Of a DNA stretch of 64,000 nt, positions 36,501 to 46,747 are shown one piece after another; position 1 is the first letter of the stretch, and each line of letters starts with the position of its first letter. The DNA is from Metellina segmentata (Eukaryota; Arthropoda; Arachnida; Araneae; Tetragnathidae), in NCBI GenBank assembly GCA_947359465.1, contig OX375881.1, positions 120,291,967 through 120,355,966 of the forward strand, in the 5' to 3' direction. Under the pieces are notes generated by a model that was not told the DNA's origin, searched no databases, and saw only the letters and a list, made by a program, of their open reading frames with translations. Position numbers and translations under genes: made by a program.

Positions 36501-37661
36501 ATGAGGCAACCACCTGGCCATGAAGTAAAAGGGTTCGAAAATAAATTGTGTTTTTTAAACAGAGCAATTTATGGTTTGCACCAAAGTTCGCGGGAGTGGA
36601 ACTTTGAACTCGATAGTATTTTGAAAAAGTTAGGATTTGTTAAACTAAATTGGACTAATTGTGTATATAAATTTAAAAGTAATGTTATATTAACCGTCTA
36701 TGTTGACGATATAATCTTGTATGGTAAAACAAATTATTTAATTCAAGAAGCTGTTGAATTAATTAAAAGTAAATTTGATGTTACTGAACTTGGACAGACT
36801 AAATACCTTTTGGGCGTGAATTTTGAATACGTTAATGATTGTTTATATATGCATCAACTAACGTATATTGAAAGGTTAATTACTAAGTTTTCTGAACTAC
36901 CAAAGTCATTGGTAAAGCTTCCTTTCAAAGTAGGCTATATGCTGCCTGACAAAATTCCTGAAAGTGATATTGTTGAAAATGATTTGATGAAAAAATATCC
37001 TTATAGAACACTTATTGGTTGTCTATCATTTTTAGCTGATCGTAGCAGACCTGATATTTCATATTCTGTAAATTTAATGTCTCAATTCTGTAACGGATAT
37101 ACTTTTCAACACTGGAAAATTGTTGCTGATATTGTAAACTATGTTTTTATGACCAAAAGTTACAGAATTAATCTTTCTAATATTTCAGGATCTGAATTGG
37201 ACTGTTACTCTGATGCTAATTGGGGATCAGATTTAACCTACCGTCACTCGACGAGCGGTTATATTTTCTATTTTGGTAACGTAGCGTTTGCATGGAAATC
37301 AAGCAAACAGAAGTGTATTGCTCTATCATCCATGGAATCTGAATTTGTGGCTCTGTGTGAGAGCGTTAAAGAATCAATCTGGTTTTCCAGAGTTATAAAA
37401 GAACTAAATCTTATTCCCAATTCCATCGTACCAAATCATTTTTGTGATAATCAAGCAGCCATATGTTTTGCTAAAAACCCAATGGAAAATTTTAAAACTA
37501 AGCATATTGATATTCGCTTTAAATTTATTCGGAATTTAGTAGATGAAAATTCTGTTAAAATAATTCATATTGGAACTAACAACAATCGAGCTGATTGTTT
37601 AACTAAACCTTTATTAATAAATAAATTTCAAGATGCTTTAAATAAAATTTTCCATAAATGA
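33501..37661 (+). CDS. Copia gag-pol polyprotein (1386 aa)
   Basis: One frame encodes, in order: a gag-like N-terminus (residues 1-250); a CCHC zinc knuckle C252, C255, H260, C265; an aspartic protease centred on D304-S305-A306 (FLVDSAATSH); the integrase HHCC finger H437, H442, C472, C475; the DDE catalytic triad D504, D567, E603 with 35 residues between the last two; reverse transcriptase from about 905, with YVDD at 1067-1070; and RNase H with D1238, E1279, D1316 and D1365. All key residues are present except that the protease has DSA where DSG or DTG is usual. Gag and pol are in one frame with no shift, as in copia. Made in the cytoplasm and processed into virus-like particles by family precedent. 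The start at 33501 is followed by a second Met and is the first in frame after the primer site. Confidence 0.96.
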   Translation: MMAESFSFPKLSEFNYTTWKTDVKVLLMDRGCWEFIVGNPVPCPESAPEKEKRAFLWRKQRAYATIYQSLERRFHTLIADTEDGKTAWETLKLHFEPTSRARLAGLVDEFFDMRFDSEEETIGIFSKKIAEKQLQIKDSGFEIPELLVCFQLIRRLPPDYDNLVQHMYRFEDAEFTVNNVTKQLLAEAGRIDLKRKDEGKFDTVIGNAYASKNRAIHAAQKKSTNKSERSGGVLDPDKKSRRNDEAYRVGPCGYCHKPGHAESRCFKKNRLVKKSVRDENGACFADIALATTSPSKNIEEFLVDSAATSHCCNQRDWFYNFKLTKHASILVGDQDCTSKVLGVGDIDFVVKDISGNVKIILKNVLYTPNMRRNLIGGSNIDIAGMKVIWGDNKMIVYTKNDNYFFTVPLIDKLYIVRGYPKIYKESVNVSLNINTVHRRFGHVNVPLIEQMSRNNSIKGIENLCSKTKDKNCDVCKIAKSTRVSLKTNEYKRLTTNILQRVYMDLWGPSPVNSLGGGKYFLSIIDDYSRKVEVYVIKSKTEVFSCFKTYLAKVERETNCKLKCVRTDNALDFVHKEFEKFLGDLGIKHERTSTYTSEQNGVAEKFNRTAMDGVRAMLQDSGLQPRFWAEALVAFVHIRNRCVHKLTDGLTPIEIWSHHKPSVKHFKIFGSLAFVHIPKIHRNKLQPRAKPGILVGYATKTKGYRIFIPKERKVIETVHVKIDETKKGVNCLFGKDKCSNYARFDLNADFYETTSDDDSNQIEKDQASDTRILSALNISEWERVEKPRTMSNRIDVYYYPPNSSVRLRSVNDARKYCNENRIDFNPDKFCFKPDCVVNTKNVDSTNMSYFQGKKNYLNDQLEDIFHECYSTEVPKTFYETQQSQNKAKWDAAMADELRIMKDRKVWDLVDPPSNVPVIGSKWVYTVKLDDKNNPKKYKARLVAQGFKQRPGVDFNEIFSPVVNFNIIKLLFILLVSILHWHNVQLDIKSAYLYGKLKEPIYMRQPPGHEVKGFENKLCFLNRAIYGLHQSSREWNFELDSILKKLGFVKLNWTNCVYKFKSNVILTVYVDDIILYGKTNYLIQEAVELIKSKFDVTELGQTKYLLGVNFEYVNDCLYMHQLTYIERLITKFSELPKSLVKLPFKVGYMLPDKIPESDIVENDLMKKYPYRTLIGCLSFLADRSRPDISYSVNLMSQFCNGYTFQHWKIVADIVNYVFMTKSYRINLSNISGSELDCYSDANWGSDLTYRHSTSGYIFYFGNVAFAWKSSKQKCIALSSMESEFVALCESVKESIWFSRVIKELNLIPNSIVPNHFCDNQAAICFAKNPMENFKTKHIDIRFKFIRNLVDENSVKIIHIGTNNNRADCLTKPLLINKFQDALNKIFHK

Positions 37662-37696
37662 TTATTTTTATTTTGATAGCAACTGATGGGGCCGAT

Positions 37697-37910
37697 TGTT
37701 GGATCAGTGGCTATTTGTCCCAATGTGCATCGGCAAATGTGCCGTATGGGGTCTGTTATTCTAAGTTTGTATTTCTAATTCAGACAGTTTGCTATATAAC
37801 TGATATGTTCTTCTGGTGAAACACCAGTCGGGTTGTGCTTTCGTGTAAATAAAATGATAGGTTTTATTTTAAAGGAGTGTTTTTCTCACGCATAAAACCT
37901 ACACCAAACA
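37697..37910 (+). repeat. Copia 3' LTR
   Basis: 214 bases, identical by eye to the 5' LTR over its whole length, including the TATA-like and AATAAA motifs. The right flank starts with the ATTTC duplication. Confidence 0.95.
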
Positions 37911-39239
37911 ATTTCATCGGATGACGCTATAAATTTAATTGAAGCGCGAGGCTTTGTGATAAACAAACAATCGTACAGTGTTGCCAAAACGCGATAACAA
38001 ATAACGTCTTTTTTGCGTGCCACGTAAGAGAATTATATATAGAGATGCATGCGTGAAGGCCTTTATTTCATTCATCTTCAAGAAAAGTAATGGTTCATAA
38101 ATCGATATTATTTATGAACTATTATTTCTTACATGATGTAATAATTCATTGAATTAATTTGATCTTGAAGTATAAAAGCAATATTTTTGGGCATTCGTTT
38201 TCTTTTCTCTCTCTTAACCAGCTTCTGACATGTACTTAAAGTGCTAATACCCAGCAATGACACAAAGTAAAAGGGAGCTTTCAGAAACAAGGGGATTTTA
38301 AATATTTGCTTATCTCTCCAAGCAGCTACGATGAGATATCTCGTCAAACAAGATATGGCTAATTTTTCTGAAGAACAACTAGTCAAGATCTTTTGTTAAG
38401 AACGATCCGTTTGAAAAGAAATCTAACAGATTTCACCACGTGGTTTGTCGTTTTCATTCCCTTTAGGAAGCACAGGTGCATCGCGCGTGTTAATGGTTTT
38501 TCTTGTTGTCTAGAGTGAGTTGCCCGAGACTTTTGAATGATAGGGGTCATTGTTGTTCGATTGAGTTGACAGAAGATTGATGTTTCGGTTGAATTGGTTT
38601 TAAGAACAGTTTTTCTGTGTCCTCATGTTTCGAAGAATTTTCTTTTGCATGTGATTCTCTCTCTAATGTTGTTCCTATCTCTACATAAGGTACACAAAGA
38701 ATTCTGCATCTCTGTTATGGGCATCTTCAGTTAACAGTTTTGCTTCATAAAAGGCTTTGTCAAGAAATTACCTGAAGTACTGGGCTTTTAGTGAATGCAC
38801 AACTCGGACTCTGTGAGACTTGGAGACTGCAGTCACTGTTAGGAGAGCCTTGAGTAGACTTTTAATCCAGAGACTTCAACTATACAGCTGAATATGAACA
38901 GCGAATTATATATTGCGGAGATTCTCAAAGGCATACCTTGTCTTCTAAGAATGGGATATAGACATAGAGTGCTCAGAATAAATGACTGTTGCACCAGCTG
39001 GATCCACAAGAGGGCGAGAGAAGACGTAGTTACTCTAGTAAAATACACAGTCATTTTAAAGAGTCTAATCCTTTTCATTTAAAACATTTTAAACTAATTA
39101 TTATCTCTCTAAATTTCCAATTTCTTCAAACATCTGATATGACCTGAGTATCAAAAATTCAGAAATGAAAAATTCTGTCATTTAACTTCGGAAGTTAAAA
39201 ACACACTTAAGTTAAATTAAACACATCCCAAAATTACAA

Positions 39240-40160
39240 ACATTAATGTCATTTTTGTAAATATCCTTAAACTTTTTTGTCGTGTTCTACTTTTAATCCT
39301 GTCTTGGTGTTATCACATGACATAAAATGCATTGACTGTGAAATTTGCTCTTATTGTAAATTCATGTCCGACTTCTTTGTTTTTATCAAAAAACATTTTT
39401 ATCTTTTGCTGTCTGCGAGTTTGTCCTTCTTCCACATTAAATGATAGGTTATTATGATAACAGTTGCACCACATTAACCTTATAAAACAGTTGCCTCTTT
39501 ATCAATTTTTTCAAATTCTTCTCTGAAATTATTGATAAAATTTTCTAATGCCTTTAATAGGATGGATCTATTCAATAGTTTGCATTCCACTGATTGCAGT
39601 GATTTACTAGTAGCACTTATTCTTTGTAAAATAGTATTCCTAATAATTGCCATTGGATCAGTTTCATATTTGTCTGTTTAAGAAGTTGTCTAAAATATGG
39701 AAAGAAGAAGGAGGGGGGATTTGATTCAGCTTTTCAAGTTTGTAAAACAAGGGGGACACAGAGGGCTTAAATTTCAACAGTTGGAACGCGTTGCCAGAAA
39801 ATATAGAATTAAAGGTTAATTCAAAGGGAGTGTACGAATTTAAGATACAATTGGATAGTCAGTGGGAATTGGGGAATTCATAAACATAGGACCAGCCTTG
39901 TTGGGCTCGAGCCTGTAGCTGGTCGTCAATATTTGTATTTGTATTTCTTTTCTTCTTCTAAATTACAAATTTCAGTTAAAGCCTCTTTAACATGGGTGAA
40001 ACTAAGTTTTACAGCTAATATAGCATATGTTCTTGTTGACCATCTTGAATTTGAAACTCTTTTCACTGCACTTAAAGATGCACATTGTAAAGACGCTGGC
40101 ACAACTTTCCTCGGACCCAAATGAAAATACATTTTGTGGGCCCTACGCACCCGTCTCTGC
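39240..40160 (-). pseudogene. Decayed relative of the CAGTGGCGGATC hAT element, split by a LINE 3' end
   Basis: Matches 30040-30790 and, inverted, 62440-62750 (shared CCTTTTCACTGC, CACATTGTAAAGACG and GGGGCCCTACGC-like end). The minus strand corresponds to transposase central sequence with stops. A LINE tail occupies about 39680-39950, exactly where the 62.6-kb copy is continuous. Confidence 0.6.
39690..39955 (+). mobile_element. LINE 3' end (C-terminus of ORF2, hairpin and TTTGTA tail)
   Basis: Plus-strand frames give RRGDLIQLFKFVKQGG, then WNALPENIELKVNSKG and VYEFKIQLDSQW, the conserved C-terminus of jockey/CR1-type LINE proteins (RxGDLIxxFK ... VxxWNxLPxxVV ... FKxxLDxxW), with frameshifts. 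After the stop comes GACCAGCCTTGTTGGGCTCG and a hairpin, then TTTGTATTTGTATTT, a typical simple-repeat tail. The same tail occurs inverted at 63585-63660. Confidence 0.7.
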
Positions 40161-40789
40161 TTGAGGGTCATTGACACGAGGTACAAAGCGCAGATTTTTT
40201 CTTCCTCGAAGTCTACGAATGAGCAACTGAAGAACGAAGTGTTTTCCCTTCAACTGTCCCATAACTCTTACCCTCCCCCCATAAGAGACGCTGTGCGTCC
40301 GGTGGGACTGGAAGGGGCGAAGCGAAGAAGTGAGAACAGAAACTAAGCAGATCTGATCATTCCTTTGCTTTTTGATCGGAAATTTTTTTCGTCAATCTGA
40401 ATTTTAAAGATACAATCGAGGGAATTTGAATTAAAAAAAAATTAACGTTATATATATAAATGTATGATTTTGCTTTGAATGTATTTTTTTGTATCATTTT
40501 TATACCATCTAAACAGTGCACTGTTACAATTCTGCTCAACTAGGTAACACATTTCAATAATTTGATAATGGTATCAGGGCCGGCTCTAGACATTTTGGCG
40601 CTCCGGGCAAAACCTTAATTTTGCGCCCCCCCCCCCTCCCCGTTTTTTTAAAGTAAATCTCATGCGACCATATTAGAAAGTCAAGAAAACATTAAAAAAA
40701 AATGAAAAAAAAAAAACGTTTTTTTAAAACTCAATCATCAGATAACAAGATAAGCAATTTAGCACTTAAGGCAAAATAACAAAACTTAA

Positions 40790-41245
40790 AATGTTGTTGT
40801 TCTGTTGTTTCTTATGCCTACACTGGCAGACCAGAGGAGTGCCAGGCCCATCGAAGACGGCAAGAGGCGAGGGGGGTGCGCCTTCCATGTTATTGAGCCC
40901 CATTGGGAGGAAGTCCGACTTTGTTCGACATACATGACACATCCGTTTTACAGGAAGGTCCCTTTCATACATCCATTCACTCACACATATCGTAATTTAG
41001 ATCCCAATCAGAGGCCGATAACCCCTTGATCAGGTACCCCCAGAGGTATTGATTTGGTATGGGAACATGGGGGACATTGTGACCACGACCTATTTAACGT
41101 GCCCCAGTCACCATTAGTGAACACGACGGTCTTTAGCCAGGTCGAAGCGCCGATCTCACAATCATCAGAATTGGAGGCTCCGCCGAGGACAGAACCAACA
41201 ACCCTTCTGATGCGAGCCCGACGCTCTACTGACTGAGTAATGCTA
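40790..41245 (-). mobile_element. tRNA-derived SINE, family 2, nested in hAT
   Basis: Minus strand starts ACTCAGTCAGTAGAGCGTCG (A-box like) and TTGTTGGTTCTGTCC (B-box like), then shares GGGGCACGTTAAATAGGTCG with family 1. It then has its own long body (ACCTCTGGGGGTACCTGATC, CCAATGGGGCTCAATAACAT). Members of the two families are therefore related by a shared central module. Confidence 0.65.
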
Positions 41246-41294
41246 AGTGAACTAATATCCCATATTATAAATAAATTCTAACTAACCAAAGTAA

Positions 41295-41789
41295 TTAAAA
41301 TGCCCTTTTTCTAACTTTTCTTTCGGCAAACTCACGAACCAGTGATTTCAAGTCTAATTTGTCACTAATTTGGTGTTCTATAGCTATCATTGCCAATCCA
41401 TTGAGACGATTTTGCGTCTGCATCGTTCTGAGATAATTTTTTATTATTTTTAGTTTTGAAAATCTTCTTTCCCCTGAAGCCACAGTGACTGGCAATGTAA
41501 GTAGGATTCTTAATGCTATGCTGAGGTTTGGTGCGAATTTAAGTGTAGCGATAAACTTGAGAACTTCGACGGGGGTTTCATTTTTTGTTAATAATGACGA
41601 AACAATGCTTATTTCATCGGCTAGTTCCAGGGTGTTAAGATCGCTTGGATTTCCATCAGTTAAAACTACTTCCAAATATTTGCAATGAGCCAGTAGCTCA
41701 TTTCTGGGCATGTCTTTTAGACCAAAAATATTATACAAAAAGCTGACATAATTACTGTGAGTATTTAGCAAATTATATCTGGTTTCCAA
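41295..41789 (-). pseudogene. hAT transposase C-terminal region with dimerisation domain
   Basis: A 164-codon open minus-strand frame. Residues about 100-155 read LTLPVTVASGERRFSKLKII then YLRTMQTQNRLNGLAMIAIE, the hAT dimerisation domain in near-consensus form (DUF4371/ZMYM-like group). Upstream on the same strand the coding sequence continues in another frame (FFFHTIDQAINALETRYN at about 41780-41825, and TTTPRHRVRSKTRTFLYEGP at about 41860-41945) past a T/A-run. At least one frameshift and a stop therefore separate the parts. No catalytic RW or DDE region is visible further upstream, where tandem repeats begin. Dead, but young enough to keep the domain open. Confidence 0.8.
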
Positions 41790-41980
41790 GGCATTTATTG
41801 CTTGATCTATAGTGTGAAAAAAAAATCTATTTTATATTTTTGTTTTGAGGTCTTGAACGGGTTCATCCGGGCCTTCATACAAAAACGTTCTTGTTTTGCT
41901 TCTGACACGATGACGTGGTGTGGTGGTTTCGAAATTAGCTTCCACGTCAATCTCTGAAGCAAGCATGGCTATAAAAAAAA

Positions 41981-42260
41981 GCCATGATTTAATTTAAATT
42001 ATAATTTCTGAAATCCCCCACTTGTGCGCCACTGGCTTAAAAAAAACGTATTATATTCAACTTCAGACTCAATTACCTTTCATTCGATACCACACAAGCC
42101 ATGATTTGATTTAAACTCTAATTTTCAAAATCCCCCCCCCCTTATGCGTCACTGACTTAAAAAAATGTATTTCATTCAACTCCAGACTCAATTACCTTTC
42201 ATTTGATACCACACAAGCCATGTTTTGATCTAAACTCTAATTTTTGAAATCTACCCCCCA
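41981..42260 (+). repeat. Tandem repeat, about 117-base unit, 2.4 copies
   Basis: Units start at 41981, 42098 and 42217 with GCCATGATTTGATTTAAACT and contain ACTCAATTACCTTTCATTCG and a C-run of variable length. It lies within the hAT element upstream of its transposase remnant. Confidence 0.75.
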
Positions 42261-43054
42261 CCCTTTTTTTGGCTATGTCTGATGGATTTTATTAGTTTTT
42301 AAAAATGAAAACAAAAATTAAAACACAAACCTTCACAAAAGCCAAACGCACTGGACAATTTGCACAAGCACTTTTTTAAAGCTTTTTTGCACTAACAATT
42401 TAAACAAACTATTTTATTTCGCACCAGCCGAAGTCTAGTGGCAAATAATGCATTGTTTTAAGTCTACTTCCTTTTTATATGCAGTTAAAAGGGGCTGTTA
42501 GATCTTGTTTCGCTTGGTTTCAAAATTGTTGTTTCCTGTACAGTCGTGTTGCCACGGGCCGAAAAACTTGTCAATTCTTGAAAGGCGGTGGCTGAGTGGT
42601 TTTGTAATGTTGAATTGAATTCAAGTAGGTTTTGCCTTAATGTTTAAATATATTATAATATTTGAATTATGTGCTTAGAAATAAAAATGATAAATTCCGC
42701 CTCTTAATCTTGTCAACTATCAGTCAAATCTTGCAACGCGTTTTTGAGAAAATTCCCGTGAACCGATTTCAATGAAATTTGGTATACTTCCAAGGGTCCG
42801 ATGACAATGCAATATTATGAAAAATAATTTATTGATATATCAGAATGACAAAAAAAATATTCTTTACTTTTTAGTTTTAGTGCATTTTATAAAAGCCTGT
42901 AACTTAATTTTTTTTATCAGTTCATTTTCATTTTCCATGATTTTGGCGCCCCTAGATCATTGCGCTCCGGGCGGCCGCCCGGATCGCCCTACCCTGGAAC
43001 CGGCCCTGATGGTATTCAACTAGTTACCATCGTCCCAGCCTAAGCCATTCGGTG

Positions 43055-43255
43055 CATCGCCACGTAATTTTGAACCACGGTCAGATGACGGTGCAACATC
43101 TGCGCTGGCATCTCACTCTCCAAACATCCACACAAACCCAAACTGAGGACTATTCGGCCATTACAGATTTAAGGTGCACCAACCGCCTCTACACCATAAG
43201 CTTACAAATATCGACGCCCTGACCCGATTTCGAATCAGGAACTTTCCAATAATTT
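43055..43255 (-). mobile_element. tRNA-derived SINE (family 1) next to the hAT insertion
   Basis: Minus-strand copy with CGTAATTTTGAACCACGGTC, GATTTAAGGTGCACCAACCG and head CGAATCAGGAACTTTCCAAT. It is the orthologous position of the two SINE units at 61236-61735 in the inverted duplicate. Confidence 0.75.
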
Positions 43256-43506
43256 GATAATATAATAACTTTATTTTAAAACGCAGAAAAATAAAAGTGT
43301 ATGAAAGCTCAGTCAGGGGTTACATGAACAAGAAAAGTTGAAACTCCTGCAAAAGCTTTTTATCAGCAAAAATAATTATTGATTAAATGTTTTTAATTGT
43401 TTTATCACCTTTCTTCTACTGAACTTGGTTTTAAATTTATAATATCTAACTTTACTGTAAATATCATTACTGAGGGCAGGAAGGGGGCGGCAAGTTTCCA
43501 GTAGCC

Positions 43507-44740
43507 CAGGGGTGGCTAACCTTTTACATACCACACGCCAATTTTTTTTCACATACGAATTCAAATGCGTCTTACAACTCGAGCACCTTTTCTACTTTCT
43601 TAAGTTTTCATGGTCCAGGCATATTCTTAATAACCTTTTTAATAAAGTTATGTTTATGCACATAATTAACATTTTAAAATGAATTAATTATTGTATCTAA
43701 AACAATATGTATTACATCACATAAGCATTACTTTCCATTAATGATACTTTTGAGACTGGGTTTGGCAAGTCTGAATGTTTGGTGTTAAATTTGGTACTGA
43801 GAACAGAAGAGAATTTTTAAAATTGAATCAGCCAATCGTGACTTTCGTTTTGCTTTTCATGAATGTAAATTTCCTTAATGAAAATACTAGTTCACATCTG
43901 TATGTCGTTCCTAATAATAACAGCAGAATAATTATAGAAAACGTCCACAGGAAAATAGACAGAGAGGTTTTCTTGCCTTTTTGTTAACCTACTTGTTTCT
44001 TTGAATACCTTTTTGTCTGCCAGACACGAAAGCATAAATTTATACTTTTCAATTTGTCGGAACCAAATTGTTCTAGAATCAAAAGGAAATATCTGGAATA
44101 CAATGTTTTCACAAAGGAAATCAAAACACTTATATGCCTTTGGATTTTCTTAATTACAGGTTTATTAGAAGAGTACTTTGCTTTTGTGAATATTAAGAGG
44201 TTCTTTCTATTTAAGTTTAGCTTTCTATTTAACCTTAGTTTATTTTGTTCCAAAGGGTTTACTATTTAAACTATGAAGTGAGGGCATCCATACTAGTTTT
44301 TAACATACTGAAAACAAGTTTTAAAGTGTTGATTCCCCTCTTAAAAGGCATCAGTTCAAACCTCCGTAACCTTCCAACTGTGAAGAATCAATGCCAAAAT
44401 TAGCCAAAAAATACTTTGAAATTCAACCTCTGCCTGTTTTTAGTGAGTAGAAAGAAAAATTTGTTTTGTCAATTGTTATTCTACTATAGATGCCAACTCC
44501 TAGTGTCATGAACTCCTTGTATATCCACAAACGTGAGATGCAAATATTTCAAATGAGAAATTAGATAAATTGTTAAAATAGCATCTACACCAAGCGTGCC
44601 ATAGGAGTTTGATCCCCTTAAAAGTTTTTATGGTAGACCAAGGAGCCTCAAACATAAGGGGTAAATATAACGAATAATAGAAATAACCAAATATGCAAAA
44701 TGATTCGATCTCTCTTAATAGACTACTTTACCAGAAGCCT
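43507..44740 (-). pseudogene. Decayed hAT (ZBED/FAM200-like) element, inverted-duplicate arm A
   Basis: One end is CAGGGGTGGCTAACC at 43507, a standard hAT terminus, flanked outside by CAGTAGCC. The minus strand carries NRKNLLIFTKAKYSSNKPVI and LYSRYFLLILEQFGSD (43984-44253) and, towards 43.8 kb, the dimerisation-domain region matched to GTTYRCELVFSLMKF in arm B. Stops and shifts are present. The partner copy is at 59738-60990. Confidence 0.6.
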
Positions 44741-44769
44741 CAAAATCAGCGCAATTCTCTGAATGCGTG

Positions 44770-46680
44770 ATAAATTTATCTTGCAATGAAGAACAAAATG
44801 GCGTGGAACTTTATTATCCCACAACTTGAGCGTAAAGAAAATCAAACGATAAAAATTAAAGAGCCGATAAGAAATATCGAAAAACGATAATAATTATCGA
44901 TAAAATTCAGTAATTAAAAAAAACAAGGGCAATAAATTTTTTTAAAGTTGGAGTATGGGAACTTTTAGGACACCCTGTACAAAAGCTTCAAAAGAGAATA
45001 CGAAATGTCTAAAATAAATATGTTGGTATTTCATGATCAGTAGATGTAGCGTTTTTTGCAGTTCAGGTTAAAATGTCCCACACAAATGTTAAACACCAAT
45101 GTCCAATTAGACCCCCAGAAGATAATGAAATTAACCTAATTTGGGGCAGCATGACCTATAGCAGTCCTTGCGCCATTAAATAATAAACAAACAGAAACAA
45201 CATAGTAAAAATAACAATATAAAAATGAATTAATCGATACATCGGGTAAATATGCAATTATCTCCAATCAACATCCATTAAAAATATTGTACCCCCCCCC
45301 CGTTTATGAATCCTGGATAAACTCCTGCTTCCATATCACATTTTATTGTGTTGGATAATATAAAACCTTTCTGTTTGTTTTGCGGTTTGCAAATAATACA
45401 AATTGGTGTTTGATTAATTGTTTTTTACAATTTTAATTTAAAATGTTAAAAATAATTTAGACAACTACCTATCCATACAAACGCTTACGTGTAACCACAT
45501 TTTTACTCAAAGAAAGCAAATTAATATTTCAATGAAATGGATTAAAATATTTTAGCCTACATGTGATTTTAATATGCCAGCCAAGTAAAGGCACTTGCAA
45601 AACAATTCAAACTTGAATGTTTCAAGTACTTTATCTATCTTTCGAAATGGTTAAATAATATGGTAGATACTACATGAAAATTCACTTTTACTGAGCTTGA
45701 TGTGAAGAGATATCCAATTAAATTTTAAATATGGAGGAAAATCTGAAATTGTTAGTAGAAATTGAATCTTGATTTTTACGATAGGGTCTTTAAAATGGAA
45801 AAAGAACCTTTTCCAATAACTTATTTTATTGGAGACGTGAGATTAAAACTAGTAATACTCATTGCTCTCAAATGGTAAATCAAGTATAGCAAAGAAGTGC
45901 AAAATTTTAATGCGTACATTTTTTTTCATCCAAATTGCAAATCATCCCTCAAGCATATCTGCAATAAAAAGGATTTTTTTCAATTGTTCACATGAGAATT
46001 CGGACCTGGTTTAAAAAAAAATGAATTATTTGATCAAAACCTGTTTTCGTTAGCAAAATGTAGTCAATTTGGCAAATATTTCACAATTTGATGGATTTTA
46101 AATATTTGATCATTTGTTGTAAGTTATTAAAAAGGAATTAAAAAAAATAATAATTTTTTATTTGTTTATTTAAAAACATTTATACGTATTCCTCTTTTGT
46201 GAAAAAGAATTCTTAATTATGTGTGCAAAAGTGGCTAAAAATAAACAAAATTACTCCATTATAAAACAAAAATGCAAACTTGTATTTCTTCTTTAAAAAT
46301 TCATGTCATTAAATCTATGGTTCGGAACACAAACGAAACATAAAAAATATTTAAAAGACAGTTTGTGCAAATTTTCCTGAATTGACCAGGAACACATTTC
46401 ATTACTTTAATTTCCAATCACTTGTTATTATCCATCCCATTCCGCGCACTTTGCGCCATAAAACCCAACCATTCATTTTTTCCCGCGGTCATTTCCACAA
46501 CCCATCCTCGATTCATATACGGAGCATCTTAAAAAGGCGGGAAACGGTAGGGAAAATGCGTCTTCCTTCCACAAAAAAGGATTGCCTTTTTTGGCAGTTT
46601 ATGGCAAAGGCAAAATGGATCAAAATACTACATAATCGCCAAAAACATGAGTGACTCTCTTTGCCGTCTAACGGCAGAAG
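44770..46680. other. No gene recognised
   Basis: AT-rich unique-looking sequence with repeated CGATAA words near 44840-44910 and a C-run near 45292. The 90-codon frame at 46382-46654 shows no domain and no duplicate. I see nothing else to annotate. Confidence 0.6.
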
Positions 46681-46690
46681 TGAAAATACT

Positions 46691-46747
46691 GCGCAGTAAG
46701 GAACTGCGCTGTACGGCTATATAGAATGAAAAGTTATATAGCCGTAC
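46691..46747. repeat. Two adjacent perfect hairpins
   Basis: GCGCAGT-AAGGA-ACTGCGC (46691-46709) is followed directly by a 13-base perfect stem GTACGGCTATATA / TATATAGCCGTAC (46711-46723 with 46735-46747, loop 11). The same pair, slightly mutated and inverted, lies at about 23255-23325. Likely subterminal signals of the element. Confidence 0.65.

Larger units (their letters stand above)
33188..37910 (+). mobile_element. Intact copia-class LTR retrotransposon
   Basis: Complete element: two 214-base LTRs (TGTT...AACA) that I read as identical, a 5-bp target duplication ATTTC on both sides (33183-33187, 37911-37915), a primer binding site, one uninterrupted 1386-codon gag-pol frame, and a short purine run (GATGGGG) before the 3' LTR. 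The integrase-before-reverse-transcriptase order defines the Ty1/copia superfamily. Identical LTRs and an open frame mean a very recent insertion that may still be able to move. Confidence 0.95.
32692..38045 (-). mobile_element. Non-autonomous Helitron (about 626 bases) split by a copia insertion
   Basis: Minus strand: 5' terminus TCTCTATATATAATTCTCTT at 38045, 3' terminus CTAG at 32692-32695 with the hairpin AGGGGGCCTGCCCCCT immediately inside. Flanking bases are A on the left (32691) and T on the right (38046), the canonical Helitron A|T insertion site. Removing the copia element plus one ATTTC duplication restores a continuous element close in length to the 610-base copy at 29381. No helicase or Rep gene. 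Confidence 0.75.
40575..43008 (-). mobile_element. hAT transposon (2.4 kb), transposase C-terminus retained
   Basis: Begins CAGGGCCGGCTCTAGA and ends as the inverted form of CAGGGCCGGTTCCAGG, typical hAT termini. ATGGTAT is repeated on both sides (40568-40574 and 43009-43015). Contents: a second-family SINE (40790-41245), the transposase C-terminal frame on the minus strand (41295-41789) and three 117-base tandem units (41981-42260). The uninterrupted target sequence is present, inverted, at 61.72 kb. Confidence 0.85.
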
